Counted from the stretch's first letter, positions 1 to 7,150 are shown. The stretch: 15,691 bases of DNA from T1SED10-198M sp003554345 [NCBI: Candidatus Sumerlaeota bacterium] (GCA_003554345.1 PWGE01000307.1:1-15691); one strand, 5' to 3'. The notes: generated from the letters alone by a model not told the origin. A program made the numbers and translations.

Positions 1-17
1 CCAGAGTGAACTGTACG

Positions 18-116
18 TCGGGAATCGGCGCTCCCGGGTAGGCAGAAATACACTCATGGAGTACAAGTTTTTTTAGGAACCTGTACCATACTTTGAAGAG
101 TCAATTTTCAGAGGAG
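18..116 (+). repeat. Diverged ~99-bp direct repeat, copy A
   Basis: This segment aligns without gaps to 421-519 at a constant offset of 403 bases. The left block ATCGGCGCTCCC (24-35) and the right block ATTTTCAGAGGAG (104-116) are identical in both copies. By hand count the interior between them is about half identical, giving roughly two thirds identity overall. Conserved ends with a drifting interior suggest an old duplicated intergenic element. No transposase or flanking target duplication is visible, so its type is unknown. Confidence 0.6.
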
Positions 117-123
117 AATAAAC

Positions 124-149
124 CACGAAAAGCACGAAAGAACACGAAA
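124..149 (+). repeat. CACGAAA short tandem array (three units)
   Basis: Three copies of CACGAAA begin at 124, 133 and 143, so the spacing is 9 and then 10 bases. The array directly follows copy A of the longer repeat. From general experience, similar CACGAAA-rich strings occur in non-coding DNA of many bacteria. No function can be read from the sequence. Confidence 0.6.
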
Positions 150-353
150 AAAAGATAATATTATGTTTTCCGGTACTAATTTTCTGTCTTCCTGAAAGTA
201 CACTCTGGAGGATTTGCGGCCTTTGTTTTTACCCCAAATATTCTTTCTGTGGTATTACTATGCGGGCTCTTTGCGAGCAAGATACATTTCTTATTCTTTG
301 TTCTTTCCCATTCTGAGTGCAGTCTTCTGAATTCTGACTCCTCAGGGTTTTCT

Positions 354-366
354 ATTTTCAGAGGAG
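354..366 (+). repeat. Third copy of the 13-bp core ATTTTCAGAGGAG
   Basis: This is an exact copy of the right block of the 99-bp repeats, found 250 bases after the copy at 104-116 and 153 bases before that at 507-519. Upstream similarity is limited to a short AGGGTTT-like stretch, and the left block ATCGGCGCTCCC is absent at the expected distance. It is therefore a solo or truncated copy. Confidence 0.6.
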
Positions 367-373
367 TTATTCA

Positions 374-392
374 CGCCAACTCAGAGTTGGCG
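374..392. repeat. Intergenic palindrome (8-bp stem, 3-base loop)
   Basis: CGCCAACT (374-381) and AGTTGGCG (385-392) are perfect reverse complements around the loop CAG. No T-run follows on either strand, so it is not a standard terminator. It resembles a REP-like palindromic unit and lies 22 bases before a second palindrome. Confidence 0.6.
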
Positions 393-414
393 CCACCAAT
401 GATGAAAATAAGAT

Positions 415-432
415 GCCGATTCGGAGATCGGC
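415..432. repeat. Intergenic palindrome (6-bp stem, 6-base loop)
   Basis: GCCGAT (415-420) pairs with ATCGGC (427-432) across a 6-base loop. The right arm is also the beginning of the conserved left block of the 99-bp repeat. Together with the palindrome at 374-392 it forms a G+C-rich pair in an otherwise A+T-rich spacer. Confidence 0.5.
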
Positions 433-519
433 GCTCCCAGGAAAGCGGCAAGTCAATACTAAGGTTCAAGTTTCTTGATTAAAGTCCCTTATATTTTGTA
501 GGGTTTATTTTCAGAGGAG
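421..519 (+). repeat. Diverged ~99-bp direct repeat, copy B
   Basis: This is the partner of 18-116, with identical end blocks at 427-438 and 507-519. Its left end overlaps the loop and right arm of the palindrome at 415-432, so the palindrome is intact here but degenerate at copy A. The copy ends about 35 bases from the stop of the last gene of the minus-strand operon. Confidence 0.6.
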
Positions 520-553
520 TCTGTATGTATACTTTATTACTTTGTCACTTTTA

Positions 554-1210
554 TCAAGTGATGACGCTGAGTAACAGGTGAAAGCCAAAGGCAAAAAAGA
601 TGAGGGCGTTGATTAATATGAAAATATTCTGTATTTTGGGTGACGTGACATATTTTTTTATGGCGCCCCACAGGGGAACAGCCAGGAAAAGGGGTGAAAA
701 AATGGTGCCTGCTGCAAAGGCTAATCCTGCCAGGGTTCCGTAAAGGATGCGTTGAGAAGCGGCCGTGTAAGCCAGAAGACCCAGTAAAGCCGGACATGGC
801 GTAAGAGCGGTAAGAAACCCCGCCAGAAACATGGCTTTTCCCTGTTTATGAATAAAATGTTTGTGAGTCCAGCGGCAGAGAACATTTTTTCCGTGGAAAA
901 GAACGAATATGGCCAGTCCCATTAGAAAAATCCCGAGCAGGGAGCGGAAAAAAAGGGCGAAAGAGCGGTGGGCAATGACATTTTGCAGTTGATATCCTAC
1001 GGCTCCGCCCAGTGTGCCAAGCCCGGCATGGGTGATTAATCGTACAATGTGAAAAGAGCAAAATTCTTTTACCGCCTGACCGATGGATTTGCGGGTCATG
1101 CCGATAAAAGGGACAAGAATGAATCCCTGGTGTATCATGCACGGACCTATACTCATGCTCATACCAAGAAGAAACCAGCCCAGATAGGTATACGCATATA
1201 TTTCATTCAT
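554..1210 (-). CDS. CcdA/SafE-like polytopic membrane protein
   Basis: The 218-residue product is almost entirely hydrophobic, with about six membrane segments. It carries two proline-cysteine motifs in equivalent positions of its halves: GPC at 22-24 and TPCP at 137-140. This internally duplicated layout is typical of the CcdA/DsbD membrane domain and the related SafE/UreH-type transporters. In CcdA/DsbD the two cysteines pass electrons across the inner membrane; SafE-type relatives have been proposed as exporters. The start at 1210 has an AAGGA-like ribosome binding site about nine bases upstream. The gene lies 51 bases after the spermidine-synthase-like gene on the same strand and is probably the last gene of that operon. 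An electron-delivery role is inferred from the two cysteines; a small-molecule transporter is the main alternative. Confidence 0.75.
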   Translation of the reverse strand: MNEIYAYTYLGWFLLGMSMSIGPCMIHQGFILVPFIGMTRKSIGQAVKEFCSFHIVRLITHAGLGTLGGAVGYQLQNVIAHRSFALFFRSLLGIFLMGLAIFVLFHGKNVLCRWTHKHFIHKQGKAMFLAGFLTALTPCPALLGLLAYTAASQRILYGTLAGLAFAAGTIFSPLFLAVPLWGAIKKYVTSPKIQNIFILINALIFFAFGFHLLLSVIT

Positions 1211-1261
1211 AAATTTTGTTCCTTGAAAGGAAAGTAAGTTCTTTTTTATTAAACAAAGATA

Positions 1262-3541
1262 TCATGTCTTGCCTCTTGTCTGAGTCAAAAGTAAAGAAAT
1301 AAAGGTGATTGACTTTATAAGAGCTAAAATTAAGAGTGTTCTTCCCAGGCCATAAAAGGGAAAGAATACCAGGGAAAAAGCAAGACCGCCCGCCCATCCG
1401 CCAAAAAGATCAGAGGCATAGAGTACACCGGCAGTTTGAGAAGAATGGCGTCCCCTTTCTCTGAACAGCCTGGTGGCAAGAGGAAACTGGGCGCCTATAA
1501 GAAACCCCAGGCAGAAGGATAGAGCAATAAAAGATACTATCGATAGAAAAGGAGGGATGACTTCCATGAATTGAGAAAAAATATGAGCAAGAAGATAAAT
1601 GAATAAAAGGCTGATCAGCAGGGCTCCTTCAGTTTTGCGAAGAAGTGGCAAAATATTATAATCCTTACTTTTAGGGATGCTCCAGCGACTTCCGGCAAAA
1701 GCTCCGAACATAAATACTCCCATCAATAATCCTATCATGTGATATACGTAACCATATAAACACTGAAAAATGAAGATAACCACCAGGTCAAAAACCATTC
1801 CCAGTATGCCGGTCGTTCCGATAATAACCGGCAGGTGAGCCTGCTTTTTCTTTTGCATAGAAGAGGTGCCCCATAACCAGAGAAGTCCTCCCCCTGCCAG
1901 TACACCTAAAATGGCTAAAAAAGGAACCTGTTCTATACGCTGCTGTATCCTTCCCGCCGTAGGTGAAAACTGTTGCTGCCAGTGCTGTGAAGCATGATAG
2001 AATCCCCGGGGAAGAAAATCACGATTGAGTGTTTCGCCGTATCCGCGGATCATGGAGTAAAACCACTGTTTTCTGGATGGTGATAGCCGGAACTGCAGAT
2101 GAGAAGGGTGAATGAAGTCCGACTCTACCTGGCGATCCTCTAAGTGGCTGGCAATATTGTCCGCACAAAGGGTGATATCCTTTTCTGAAGCAAAGAAAAT
2201 GTTGAGTTCGCCAGGAATTACTTTCACATGTGGAAAAACTTCATGCAGGGTAGCGTGAATGGTGGCATTTAATTCTCGCAAAGCAGGTGGAAGATACTGG
2301 TATGAACCGGGTAAGGAAAAGGCAAAAAGCCCGTCTTCATCAAGCCTGTTTTTGACAAGCTGGAAAAAGTCGTGAGTAAAGTATCGATTTGTTTGAAGGG
2401 TGTCGGGCTCGATAAATCCCAGAGCAATATAATCAAATTGCTCGTCCGTTCGCGCCAGATAAAGCCGTCCATCTTTATAGACTCTTTCCAGGCGCGGGTC
2501 TTGAAGTTCCTCATACAGGGAAGGAGGAAAGTAATCGTCCATTATTCTGATAAGGGCGGGGTCAATTTCTGTGTAAATTATGCTATGCCAGGGGTGTTGC
2601 AGCATTTCCCTCATAAATGGTCCATGTGCTCCTCCCATTATCAGACCTTTTTCAGGTTGTGGATGAGTTCCCAGCGTAAAATGGACAAAGTCATGGATGG
2701 CATCAATTTCAGGATAGGGCACAGATAGGAAGGGTCTGCCGTCATAGTAAAAATGATGCTCTTTTCCTTCCTCCAGTACCATGATGTTTCCATGATAAGA
2801 ATGGCTGTAATGAACCGGGACTTTTCCATACCACTGGCGGATAAGGGATGTTTCATGGAGATAGTTCGCAAGCGGAACAGCATATCCTGCGAGTAAAAGA
2901 GCGGCTGCTCCAAAAAGGAGCATTGATCGGCGCGAAGTAAGAAAATAACCACCTACACCTAAAATCACAAGCTGGAAAATAGCAATTACCAGGCATACTG
3001 TGAAAATGTTGTCCCATCGAGCCAGTACAAAAGTAAAAAGAATACCCGCAAGAAGGGTCCCCAGGGTTTCGTAAAAATAAGCACTTCCTTCCGGATTATG
3101 AAGAGGCGTAAAGCGCTTCATAATCTGGGCTGATATGGGAAAATGGGCTCCATGTAAGAGAACGGGGATTAAAAGAATGAGGCAGGTAGCAATGAAAAGA
3201 GGGAAATAGCCCACTCCTTCACCGGGAAGCACCTGGAATAATCGAATGATAATATCCCGACTGAAAAAAAGAGCGATGGGCAGAATAAGCAGATAAGCTA
3301 CATACAGCAGGACAAATAAGAACCACGTGCGGCGTACATGTTTTCCTAAAAAACCTCCCCCCAGGGAGCCTACCGCTTCCAGGAGAAGCCAGTTGGAAAG
3401 AACAATACCTATGACAAGTTCATTGCCGGTTCCCAGGATGAAAAATTCCCGGAGTAAAAGAAGCTGACCAATCATCCCGCCTGTTCCCACCAGGCAGATG
3501 AGAAGTTTTATGGGAAGAGAAGGAGGTGGTTTTATTCCCAT
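1262..3541 (-). CDS. Membrane protein with embedded spermidine-synthase-like domain
   Basis: The 759-residue protein has about seven N-terminal membrane segments (residues ~13-225), a soluble domain (~235-510) and about seven more membrane segments (~541-755). This is the architecture of the fused transporter/spermidine synthase proteins. The soluble domain shows the nucleotide-binding fold of aminopropyltransferases: a glycine-rich GGAHG loop (303-307), EID (325-327), DPR (348-350), and the TLQTNRYFT stretch (381-389) typical of the fused subgroup. Two positions differ from classical spermidine synthases: the acidic residue of the glycine loop is His306, and Glu378-Pro379 replaces the usual Asp-Pro. 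Polyamine synthesis is therefore not assured. Its ATG at 3541 overlaps the end of the radical SAM gene by 10 bases, which suggests translational coupling. Confidence 0.8.
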   Translation of the reverse strand: MGIKPPPSLPIKLLICLVGTGGMIGQLLLLREFFILGTGNELVIGIVLSNWLLLEAVGSLGGGFLGKHVRRTWFLFVLLYVAYLLILPIALFFSRDIIIRLFQVLPGEGVGYFPLFIATCLILLIPVLLHGAHFPISAQIMKRFTPLHNPEGSAYFYETLGTLLAGILFTFVLARWDNIFTVCLVIAIFQLVILGVGGYFLTSRRSMLLFGAAALLLAGYAVPLANYLHETSLIRQWYGKVPVHYSHSYHGNIMVLEEGKEHHFYYDGRPFLSVPYPEIDAIHDFVHFTLGTHPQPEKGLIMGGAHGPFMREMLQHPWHSIIYTEIDPALIRIMDDYFPPSLYEELQDPRLERVYKDGRLYLARTDEQFDYIALGFIEPDTLQTNRYFTHDFFQLVKNRLDEDGLFAFSLPGSYQYLPPALRELNATIHATLHEVFPHVKVIPGELNIFFASEKDITLCADNIASHLEDRQVESDFIHPSHLQFRLSPSRKQWFYSMIRGYGETLNRDFLPRGFYHASQHWQQQFSPTAGRIQQRIEQVPFLAILGVLAGGGLLWLWGTSSMQKKKQAHLPVIIGTTGILGMVFDLVVIFIFQCLYGYVYHMIGLLMGVFMFGAFAGSRWSIPKSKDYNILPLLRKTEGALLISLLFIYLLAHIFSQFMEVIPPFLSIVSFIALSFCLGFLIGAQFPLATRLFRERGRHSSQTAGVLYASDLFGGWAGGLAFSLVFFPFYGLGRTLLILALIKSITFISLLLTQTRGKT

Positions 3542-4689
3542 ACTCCGGGGACATCATAACCGCATGAGGTGCAGCTGCCGTTTTCGATATTGACGGCACG
3601 TACGGTGAAATGGTGCCTGTCAATAAGCATTTCATTGCATTCCGGACAAAAAGTAGAGTTATGAGTGTGTCCCGGCACATTACCGATTGAAATGAAAAGT
3701 AAGCCCTCTTCAAGGGCAATGTCCCTGGCTTTTTCAAGAGTATCCACCGGAGTAGGAGAAAGAGAAGTGAGCTGATAACTCGGGGAAAAACGGCTAAAAT
3801 GAAGTGGTGTGTGGGCGCCCAGGTTCTCTTTAATCCATCGTGCCATCTGGCGGATTTCTTCGGGATCGTCGTTCAGGGTGGGAACCACCAGGTTTACCAC
3901 TTCCAGCCAGGCTCCTGATTCACGGATAATTTTGAGGTTTTCCAGCACTACATTCAGATCCCCCTGGGAAATGGAACGATAATAATGCTGATTGAATCCC
4001 TTGAGGTCGATGGTCACCGAGTCGACATGTTCCATCAGTTTTCTCAGGGGTTCTGGATTCATGGAGGCATTGGAGTGAAAAACAACGTTGATGTCCTCTT
4101 TTTGAGCAGCTTCTGCAACGTCATACATGTACTCGTAAAAAACGGTTGGTTCATTGTACGTGAAGGATATGGAAGGGACATTCCTTGCTTTAGCGATTTC
4201 GATGACTTCTTCCGGCGGAAGATCATGAAAGTATCCTATTTCTTCCAGGGTGCGTTGAGAGAGATGCCAGTTATGACAGAATTTCCAGCGAAAGTTACAA
4301 CCAGCAGTGCCCAGGCAGAGGATCTGGGTGCCCGGTAAAAAGTGATGCTGGGGTTCCTTCTCGATAGGATCGATATGGACGGCTGATGGCACTCCGTAAA
4401 CCAGGCTGTATAATACTCCTTCCTCGTTTTTACGGCTACCACAAAAACCCTTTTGTCCATCGGCTATTTCACATTCCCGAAAACAGAGTTGGCATTGCAC
4501 ATAATTATCATCAAGGGCTTCATAAAATCTGGCTTCTTTTGTGAGACCGGGATCGTCGGCAGTGGGTGTGGCTCGTGTGATGGCTGATATGTGGTCATCC
4601 CTGTCCCCTACTGAAAAATTCATAATAGTCACCACCGCTACTGTCATTATAAGACATATAATGATTAGTTTTTTTGGTATGTTTTCCAT
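3532..4689 (-). CDS. Membrane-anchored AmmeMemoRadiSam-type radical SAM protein (cluster Cys replaced)
   Basis: With the ATG at 4689 the product has 385 residues. Its order matches the radical SAM member of the AmmeMemoRadiSam group: an N-terminal Cys cluster (C66, C69, C73, C83), the conserved YGVPSAVHIDPIEKEP-type block, the radical SAM core, and a C-terminal zinc-ribbon-like CPEC/CTSCG pair (C348, C351, C373, C376) ending in PGVW. The core motif reads CNFRWKFC, so Trp135 stands where the middle cluster cysteine is expected between C131 and C138. Residues ~8-26 form a hydrophobic anchor preceded by two lysines, which predicts the rest to be outside the cytoplasm. A GTG at 4698 would add three residues, but the AGGGTGA ribosome binding site is better placed for the ATG. 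The gene leads its operon behind its own promoter. No Memo or AMMECR1 partner gene is in view. Confidence 0.8.
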   Translation of the reverse strand: MENIPKKLIIICLIMTVAVVTIMNFSVGDRDDHISAITRATPTADDPGLTKEARFYEALDDNYVQCQLCFRECEIADGQKGFCGSRKNEEGVLYSLVYGVPSAVHIDPIEKEPQHHFLPGTQILCLGTAGCNFRWKFCHNWHLSQRTLEEIGYFHDLPPEEVIEIAKARNVPSISFTYNEPTVFYEYMYDVAEAAQKEDINVVFHSNASMNPEPLRKLMEHVDSVTIDLKGFNQHYYRSISQGDLNVVLENLKIIRESGAWLEVVNLVVPTLNDDPEEIRQMARWIKENLGAHTPLHFSRFSPSYQLTSLSPTPVDTLEKARDIALEEGLLFISIGNVPGHTHNSTFCPECNEMLIDRHHFTVRAVNIENGSCTSCGYDVPGVWE

Positions 4690-4706
4690 TATGCTCACCC
4701 TTTTTT

Positions 4707-4735
4707 ATTATACTGGATTTTTATTTTTTTTGCAA
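4707..4735 (-). promoter_or_regulatory. Sigma-70-type promoter of the radical SAM operon
   Basis: On the minus strand, TTGCAA (4735-4730) is followed after exactly 17 bases by a perfect TATAAT (4712-4707). Initiation about seven bases downstream would start the transcript near 4700. That leaves a leader of only about ten bases, with the AGGGTGA ribosome binding site at its very 5' end. The same hexamer pair and spacing occur upstream of the histidine kinase gene. Confidence 0.7.
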
Positions 4736-4802
4736 GCAGTGATAATGCAAAATAAAATGTTGATAAAAAGGGTCTTGCATAAGTCTGATTGATACTGTCT
4801 CT

Positions 4803-6044
4803 TCAACCGGCAAGGTCTTTATAGAGTCGTGAGAAAAAGGCGAGGCGTTTTTCCTGAGAATGATTCTCCCTTACTGTTTGATAAGCCTTCCGGGTTATTT
4901 CATCTTTTGTCTGCGAGGAAAGGGTGAATATTTCCTTTAGAAGAGGGGCAATTCTGTCAGGTGATTCGCCTTGAAAAAGAAACCCGTTTTTGCCGTGTTC
5001 TATGAGGGAGGCATTATCTCCGGCAGCGCTGGTCAGACAGAGAGTTTTCAGGGCCATAACCTGCAGTAAAGTCTGGGAAATACCGTCCGAGACCGGCGAT
5101 TGCATATAAAGATCTGCCTGAGCCAGCAGTGCGAGATAGAGGGCAGGGGGGAGATAGCCCGTGAAGGTTACATCTTTTTCCATTTTTGCTTCCCTGACAT
5201 GCTCTAGCAACGAAGAATATTGAGAACCGTGGCTTGCTATCAAAAAGTGAAAGGGAAGAGAAGGATAACGTTGCTTGAAAATGCGAAGGATATCTATAAG
5301 CAAATGAATCCTGTAATTTTTTTCCAGTTTTCTGGCGCTGACAATGAGAACGGTGCTATCGGATAACCTTAATTTCTTTCGCCAGTAAGTAGAGGGGAAT
5401 TGTTCTACCGTCTTTTGAAGGCTTTTTATATGTATTCCCCAGCTATGAACAACAATATTGCCACGATAATGGAAAGTCTTTTTAAGATAATGGGCCTGTA
5501 GCTGGCTTTCAGTATGCACTGTATGAACCAACGACAGTAACCGGCAAAATTGCTCATAACGCAACCGGGAACGGGTTGGTTCAATGAACAGATCGCTTCC
5601 CCACGTGCTGTAAATCATTGGTGGTAAGGTTTGTTTTATATTTAGAAAAGCCAGGGTAGCAGGTTGATAGAGATAATGGAGGTGAATGAGATCATACGGT
5701 TCCTGGTTCAGAGTTTTCTCAAATTCTCTGCTATAAGTAAATGAATAAAGGGTGAAAAGCCAGTGTTTAAGGGAGGTAAGATTGCGCCAGGTGCCGGAAG
5801 GAGCATTTTGGAGGGTGCTGGAAAAGGGAATACCGGCGGTAATAAACCGGCGAATCATACGCATGGGAAGAGATGCGCTGGTACTGGAGCCTTTTATGGG
5901 AAAGGGTAAGGAGTGTGCGGGAAGAAGTTCCCCCCATAAAGAGACATCCCATCCTTTTTCATAAAAAGCCAGCGCCCATTCTTCCCACAACAGGTTATTT
6001 TGAGCGTCTCCCGTATAAAGAATTCGGCACTTTGTTTTGTTCAC
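4803..6044 (-). CDS. Glycosyltransferase family 4 (GT-B fold)
   Basis: The 413-residue protein has the two-domain layout of GT4 enzymes, which move a sugar from a nucleotide-sugar donor onto a cell-surface glycan or lipid. The N-terminal half contains the acceptor-side fold with DLIHLHYLYQPA (118-129) and STWGSDLF (146-153). The C-terminal half has VSARKLEKN (235-243), a VTFTGYLP strand (292-299) and the donor site near 315-331. There the usual EX7E motif reads Asp320-X7-Gln328, an uncommon variant. A GTG start at 6044 overlaps the TGA of ribD (GTGA), and no strong ribosome binding site is seen, so translation is probably coupled. The substrate cannot be told. It ends the kinase-dinG-ribD run, and no sugar-nucleotide genes are adjacent. 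Confidence 0.8.
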   Translation of the reverse strand: MNKTKCRILYTGDAQNNLLWEEWALAFYEKGWDVSLWGELLPAHSLPFPIKGSSTSASLPMRMIRRFITAGIPFSSTLQNAPSGTWRNLTSLKHWLFTLYSFTYSREFEKTLNQEPYDLIHLHYLYQPATLAFLNIKQTLPPMIYSTWGSDLFIEPTRSRLRYEQFCRLLSLVHTVHTESQLQAHYLKKTFHYRGNIVVHSWGIHIKSLQKTVEQFPSTYWRKKLRLSDSTVLIVSARKLEKNYRIHLLIDILRIFKQRYPSLPFHFLIASHGSQYSSLLEHVREAKMEKDVTFTGYLPPALYLALLAQADLYMQSPVSDGISQTLLQVMALKTLCLTSAAGDNASLIEHGKNGFLFQGESPDRIAPLLKEIFTLSSQTKDEITRKAYQTVRENHSQEKRLAFFSRLYKDLAG

Positions 6045-7150
6045 TTTTTTATAAAATGAGCTTTAAAAAGATAATCTTGCCGAAAAGGTGTAACCTTATA
6101 AATATTTAAACGAGGGGCATTTTGTAAAGACTTTACACCCCATCCGGAAATAGCGGGCATTCCTTCTCCTATAATGATGGGAGCCATAAAGAAGTTGAGT
6201 TCTTCTACCAGTTCATTTTCTATCAAGGTGCCTGCCAGTTGACTGCCCCCTTCCACTAAAATGGAGGTTATCCCTTTCTTTCCCAGCATGTGGAAAATGG
6301 TGGGGAATAAGTGAGCGGAAGGCATCTCATCTTCAACTTCCAGTACTTCTGCCGGTAAAGATGACACTTCTTTTTTTATGTAATCCGGTACTGATTTGCC
6401 CATAATAACAAATATTCTTTCCTGCTCAGCCCGGCCAAAACAGTTAAAATGGAGTGGAATGCGCCCCTTAAGATCAAGTATTATTTTATGGGGTTGGCGG
6501 GTTTGTCTGACATTTCGCACCGTTAAAGAAGGATTATCAATGAGAATGGTGTTTGTTCCCACCATTACCGCGTCATGTTGACGTCGCAGGGCATGAACAT
6601 ATTTTCTGGATAAGTCCCCGGTAATCCATTTGCTTTCTTTACTGGCTGCCGCTATTTTCCCATCGAGTGAAAGAGCTAGTTTAAGTGTAATATAGGGTCG
6701 TTGATATTGAATGAAATGCTGGAAAAAACGAAGTAAATAGTCCGTTTTTTCTTTAAGAACGCCGGTTATTACTTCAAGACCGGCGTTTTGAAGTTCCTGG
6801 ATGCCCTGGCAGTTTACTGCTTTATGAGGATCAATGCTTCCAATGACCACTTTCTTTATTCCTGCCCGGATAAGGGAGGTAGTGCACGGTGGGGTTTTGC
6901 CCTGATGACAGCAGGGTTCAAGTGTCACATACATTGTAGCGCCTTCAGCATGCTGCCCGGCGTCTTGCAGTGCCAGTATCTCAGCATGGGGTTCACCGGC
7001 TTTTTGATGGAAACCTTTCCCTGTGATTTGCTCATTCCTGACAATAATGGCTCCCACAGGAGGATTGGGAGAGGTGAAACCCAGTCCCTGTTTTGCCAGC
7101 GCCAGAGCTTTTCGCATATAAAACTGATTAACTGCATTGTTGTTTTTCAT
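6041..7150 (-). CDS. ribD: Riboflavin biosynthesis protein RibD (deaminase/reductase)
   Basis: This is the bifunctional enzyme for steps two and three of the riboflavin pathway after GTP cyclohydrolase II: deamination of the pyrimidine, then NADPH-dependent reduction of the ribose side chain. The N-terminal deaminase carries the zinc ligands His55 in HAE (55-57), Cys80 and Cys89, the latter two within PCCHQGKTPPC. SPNPPVGA lies at 27-34. The reductase domain begins near 152 and shows SLDGKIA (161-167), GTNTILIDNPSLTVR (198-212) and LVEGGSQLAGTLI (298-310). At 369 residues it is of normal length and appears intact. Its start overlaps the end of the helicase gene by 23 bases, and its stop overlaps the glycosyltransferase start. 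No other rib gene and no room for an FMN riboswitch are present here. Confidence 0.95.
   Translation of the reverse strand: MKNNNAVNQFYMRKALALAKQGLGFTSPNPPVGAIIVRNEQITGKGFHQKAGEPHAEILALQDAGQHAEGATMYVTLEPCCHQGKTPPCTTSLIRAGIKKVVIGSIDPHKAVNCQGIQELQNAGLEVITGVLKEKTDYLLRFFQHFIQYQRPYITLKLALSLDGKIAAASKESKWITGDLSRKYVHALRRQHDAVMVGTNTILIDNPSLTVRNVRQTRQPHKIILDLKGRIPLHFNCFGRAEQERIFVIMGKSVPDYIKKEVSSLPAEVLEVEDEMPSAHLFPTIFHMLGKKGITSILVEGGSQLAGTLIENELVEELNFFMAPIIIGEGMPAISGWGVKSLQNAPRLNIYKVTPFRQDYLFKAHFIKK

Larger units (their letters stand above)
1..553. other. Repeat-rich intergenic region without a credible gene
   Basis: This stretch lies downstream of the minus-strand operon ending at 554 and shows no supported coding region. 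It contains two diverged copies of a ~99-bp direct repeat, an additional copy of the 13-bp core ATTTTCAGAGGAG, two hairpin-forming palindromes, three CACGAAA units and three closely spaced TTCTGA words (311-316, 325-330, 332-337). The 77-codon open frame at 249-482 runs across the 354-366 repeat core and both palindromes, has no good ribosome binding site, and is not accepted as a gene. I see no clear promoter or rho-independent terminator here. Confidence 0.75.

Noticed and set aside
1-8. Inverted repeat CCAGAGTG (1-8) and CACTCTGG (201-208) as ends of a mobile element
   Set aside because: The match is only eight bases, there is no transposase or target duplication, and the left copy is at the window edge.
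249-482. 77-codon open frame in the left intergenic region
   Set aside because: It runs through repeats and palindromes, has no good ribosome binding site, and its translation has no protein-like conservation signal.
545-561. Hairpin TCACTT/AAGTGA at the stop of the CcdA-like gene as a terminator
   Set aside because: The stem is only six A+T-rich pairs and no T-run follows on the minus strand.
3985-4338. 117-codon plus-strand open frame opposite the radical SAM gene
   Set aside because: It lies wholly antisense to a well-supported gene and lacks a ribosome binding site or recognisable domains.
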